Shown here: positions 5,808 through 7,229 of the stretch, piece after piece
Layout of the letters: each line of letters starts with the position of its first letter
Numbering within the stretch: position 1 is the stretch's first letter
Assembly: GCA_003221985.1 (NCBI GenBank)
Contig: QHUQ01000029.1
Location: forward strand, 1-7,229
DNA: 7,229 nucleotides
Reading direction: 5' to 3'
Origin: Gemmatimonadota bacterium
Lineage (GTDB): Bacteria; Gemmatimonadota; Gemmatimonadetes; Gemmatimonadales; GWC2-71-9
The notes under the pieces: model-generated
Databases searched by the model: none
Seen by the model: only the letters and a program-made list of their open reading frames with translations
Told to the model about the DNA's origin: nothing
Position numbers and translations under genes: made by a program

Positions 5808-7229
5808 CTACTGAGCGGCCGTCTCCCACTGCTGCCGACTGAGCACCGCAATCGGCTCCAGTCGCTTGCTCCGCAGTGCCGCATTGATGCCAGCCAGGTC
5901 GCGCGTCGCCCAGGCGTCGAAGTCCCGCTGCACGTCGCCCAGCTCCCGCGCCAGCGCATCCGCACGCTCGATCTGGGTCTGCGACGGGCCACCGTCGTAG
6001 AACACGATGTTGCTGTACAGATCGGTGAGGTTTTCGCGCAGGCGCTCCTCACCCGTAATCATCCCGCCCTCTTTCGTCGCGACGATCTTCTTGCGCAACG
6101 AGTCCACCACGCCGGACGCGGCCCGCAGGCGGCGCGTGAGCGCGTCTGTGGCGGGCAGCTTGGTCGCTCGATCGTCGAGCGCCTGGCGCACACTGTTCAT
6201 CCGCTCGACCGCGAACGTCATGTCGCCCAGCGTCCCTTTGATCTTCAGCGCCAGGTCGAGCGCCGCCTGACGCTCCGCCTGTGTATGGGTCGCGCGTGGA
6301 TCCGGCACCAGCACGAGCTGCGTCGTGTAGGTCGAAGTATCCTTCGTCAACTTGATGGTGTACGTCCCCGGCAGGACGCGCGGGCCAAACGCCGCACCGA
6401 ACGCGGCGCTCGCCGCGGGCGGCACGCGCGGCGGCTCCAGCCGCATCGACCACGTCACGCGATTCAGGCCGCGGCGTTTGCTCGTCGGCATCGTGCCGAG
6501 CAGCTTGCCGCTCGCGTCGAACACCTCGAGCTTCATGTCGCCGAAGATGTGCCGGCGCCGCTGGTAGTAGGTAATCACGGCGTCGCCGGGGGGATTCGGC
6601 CCGACGTACATCGCGTCGCCGTTGGCCCAGCCACCGCCCGCCTGCAGGCGCTGCGCCGTCGGACGTCCCGGCAGAAACGCGACGGCGCTGACGAGCACTT
6701 CCGGCGTCAGCGCCCGCAGCGGTGAGATGTCGTCGACGATCCAGATTCCCCGGCCGTGCGTCGCGATCACGAGGTCGTGGTCGCGCGGATGAATCGCCAG
6801 ATCGCGCACGGCGACCGCCGGGAAGTCACCACCCTTGTAGTGCGCCCACTGCTTGCCGCCATCCACCGAGACCCACAACCCGAGTTCCGTTCCCAGGAAC
6901 AGCAGGTTGGGATTGACGAGGTCTTCTTTGATGACGTGCGCGTAGCCGCGCACCGGGCTGTCCGGCGTAACGAGCGGCGTCCACGTCGCGCCGAAATCGG
7001 TGGACTTGTAGGCGTAGGGCCGCATGTCGCCAAACGTGTGCACGTCGAACGTGGCGTAGACCGTGCCCGGGGCGAAATGGCCGGCTTCCACGGACGAGAC
7101 CCACGCGTTCTTCGGAAGGCCCCCCCCCGTGATCTTGCCCACCACGTTCGTCCACGTTTTGCCGCCATCGCGCGTCACCTGCAAGTTCCCGTCGTCAGTG
7201 CCCGCCCAGATCACCTGGCCATCTTTGGG
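5808..7229 (-). CDS. VPS10/sortilin-type propeller protein ('glycosyl hydrolase'-annotated family), C-terminal part
   Basis: The frame is open to the window edge. The 473 visible residues begin PKDGQVIWAGTDDG, and the GTG at 7214 is internal, so roughly half of a typical 1,000-residue family member is missing. Numbering from that Val, Asp boxes are TRDGGKTW (14-21), STDFGATW (71-78) and SVDGGKQW (116-123). The signature ATHGRGIWIVDDISPLR begins at 151. A beta-sandwich (about 225-307) ends in PGTYTIKLTKDTSTYTTQ and VLVPDPR. A largely helical, charged tail (about 312-450) follows, holding LRENLTDLYSNI and ERADALARELGDVQ. Members are exported propellers often annotated as glycosyl hydrolases, but no catalytic residue can be assigned here. 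It is a diverged paralogue of 612-3452 in opposite orientation, with no internal stops. It converges with the kinase gene, leaving 19 bases between stops. Confidence 0.85.
   Translation of the reverse strand, partial: PKDGQVIWAGTDDGNLQVTRDGGKTWTNVVGKITGGGLPKNAWVSSVEAGHFAPGTVYATFDVHTFGDMRPYAYKSTDFGATWTPLVTPDSPVRGYAHVIKEDLVNPNLLFLGTELGLWVSVDGGKQWAHYKGGDFPAVAVRDLAIHPRDHDLVIATHGRGIWIVDDISPLRALTPEVLVSAVAFLPGRPTAQRLQAGGGWANGDAMYVGPNPPGDAVITYYQRRRHIFGDMKLEVFDASGKLLGTMPTSKRRGLNRVTWSMRLEPPRVPPAASAAFGAAFGPRVLPGTYTIKLTKDTSTYTTQLVLVPDPRATHTQAERQAALDLALKIKGTLGDMTFAVERMNSVRQALDDRATKLPATDALTRRLRAASGVVDSLRKKIVATKEGGMITGEERLRENLTDLYSNIVFYDGGPSQTQIERADALARELGDVQRDFDAWATRDLAGINAALRSKRLEPIAVLSRQQWETAAQ

Noticed and set aside
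5730..6725. Plus-strand ORF of 331 codons opposite the minus-strand propeller
   Set aside because: It lies antisense to a gene with clear Asp-box and ATHGRG motifs and has only high-GC shadow composition.

Overview
The window is very GC-rich, densely coding DNA. It most likely comes from Gemmatimonadota, with Acidobacteriota (Vicinamibacteria-like) as the alternative. This assignment is inferred. It rests on the style of the Ser/Thr kinase N-terminus (short lead-in, GRGGMATVYLAED glycine loop, kinase fused to a TolB-like/TPR tail), on the abundance of secreted Asp-box (BNR) beta-propellers, and on a kinase start with no Shine-Dalgarno sequence.

Layout: (1) At 1-608 (+) is the C-terminal 202 codons of a sialidase-like Asp-box protein, cut by the window edge. 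(2) Three bases later, 612-3452 (+) encodes a large Tat-exported VPS10/sortilin-type propeller protein. It is interrupted by two in-frame stop codons, TAG at 1878 and TGA at 1887. Both stand exactly where the conserved W-S-S-W motif of the family has tryptophans, and the frame is otherwise intact. It looks like a freshly broken gene, a sequence error or, less likely, a recoded gene. Normal gene calling would show it as two ORFs (612-1880 and 1980-3452). (3) After a 71-base gap with a hairpin and a possible -10 element, 3524-5788 (+) encodes a soluble Ser/Thr protein kinase with a TolB-like domain and TPR repeats. (4) Converging on it with a 19-base gap, 5808-7229 (-) encodes the C-terminal part of a second, intact VPS10-type propeller protein, a paralogue of the broken one. 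Its N-terminus lies outside the window.

Functionally the window pairs exported, repeat-propeller proteins of unknown substrate (1, 2 and 4) with a cytoplasmic signalling kinase (3). Genes 1 and 2 look cotranscribed. Nothing in the sequence ties the kinase to the propellers beyond adjacency.

The less obvious structure is a set of degenerate heptanucleotide repeats (minus-strand form GGNNNNN, e.g. GGAGCCA, GGCTATC) at three places inside or at the end of the first two genes. One of these arrays lies exactly where the broken propeller loses homology to its paralogue and acquires its stop codon. I see no RNA genes, CRISPR array, insertion sequence or recognisable defence or biosynthetic system.
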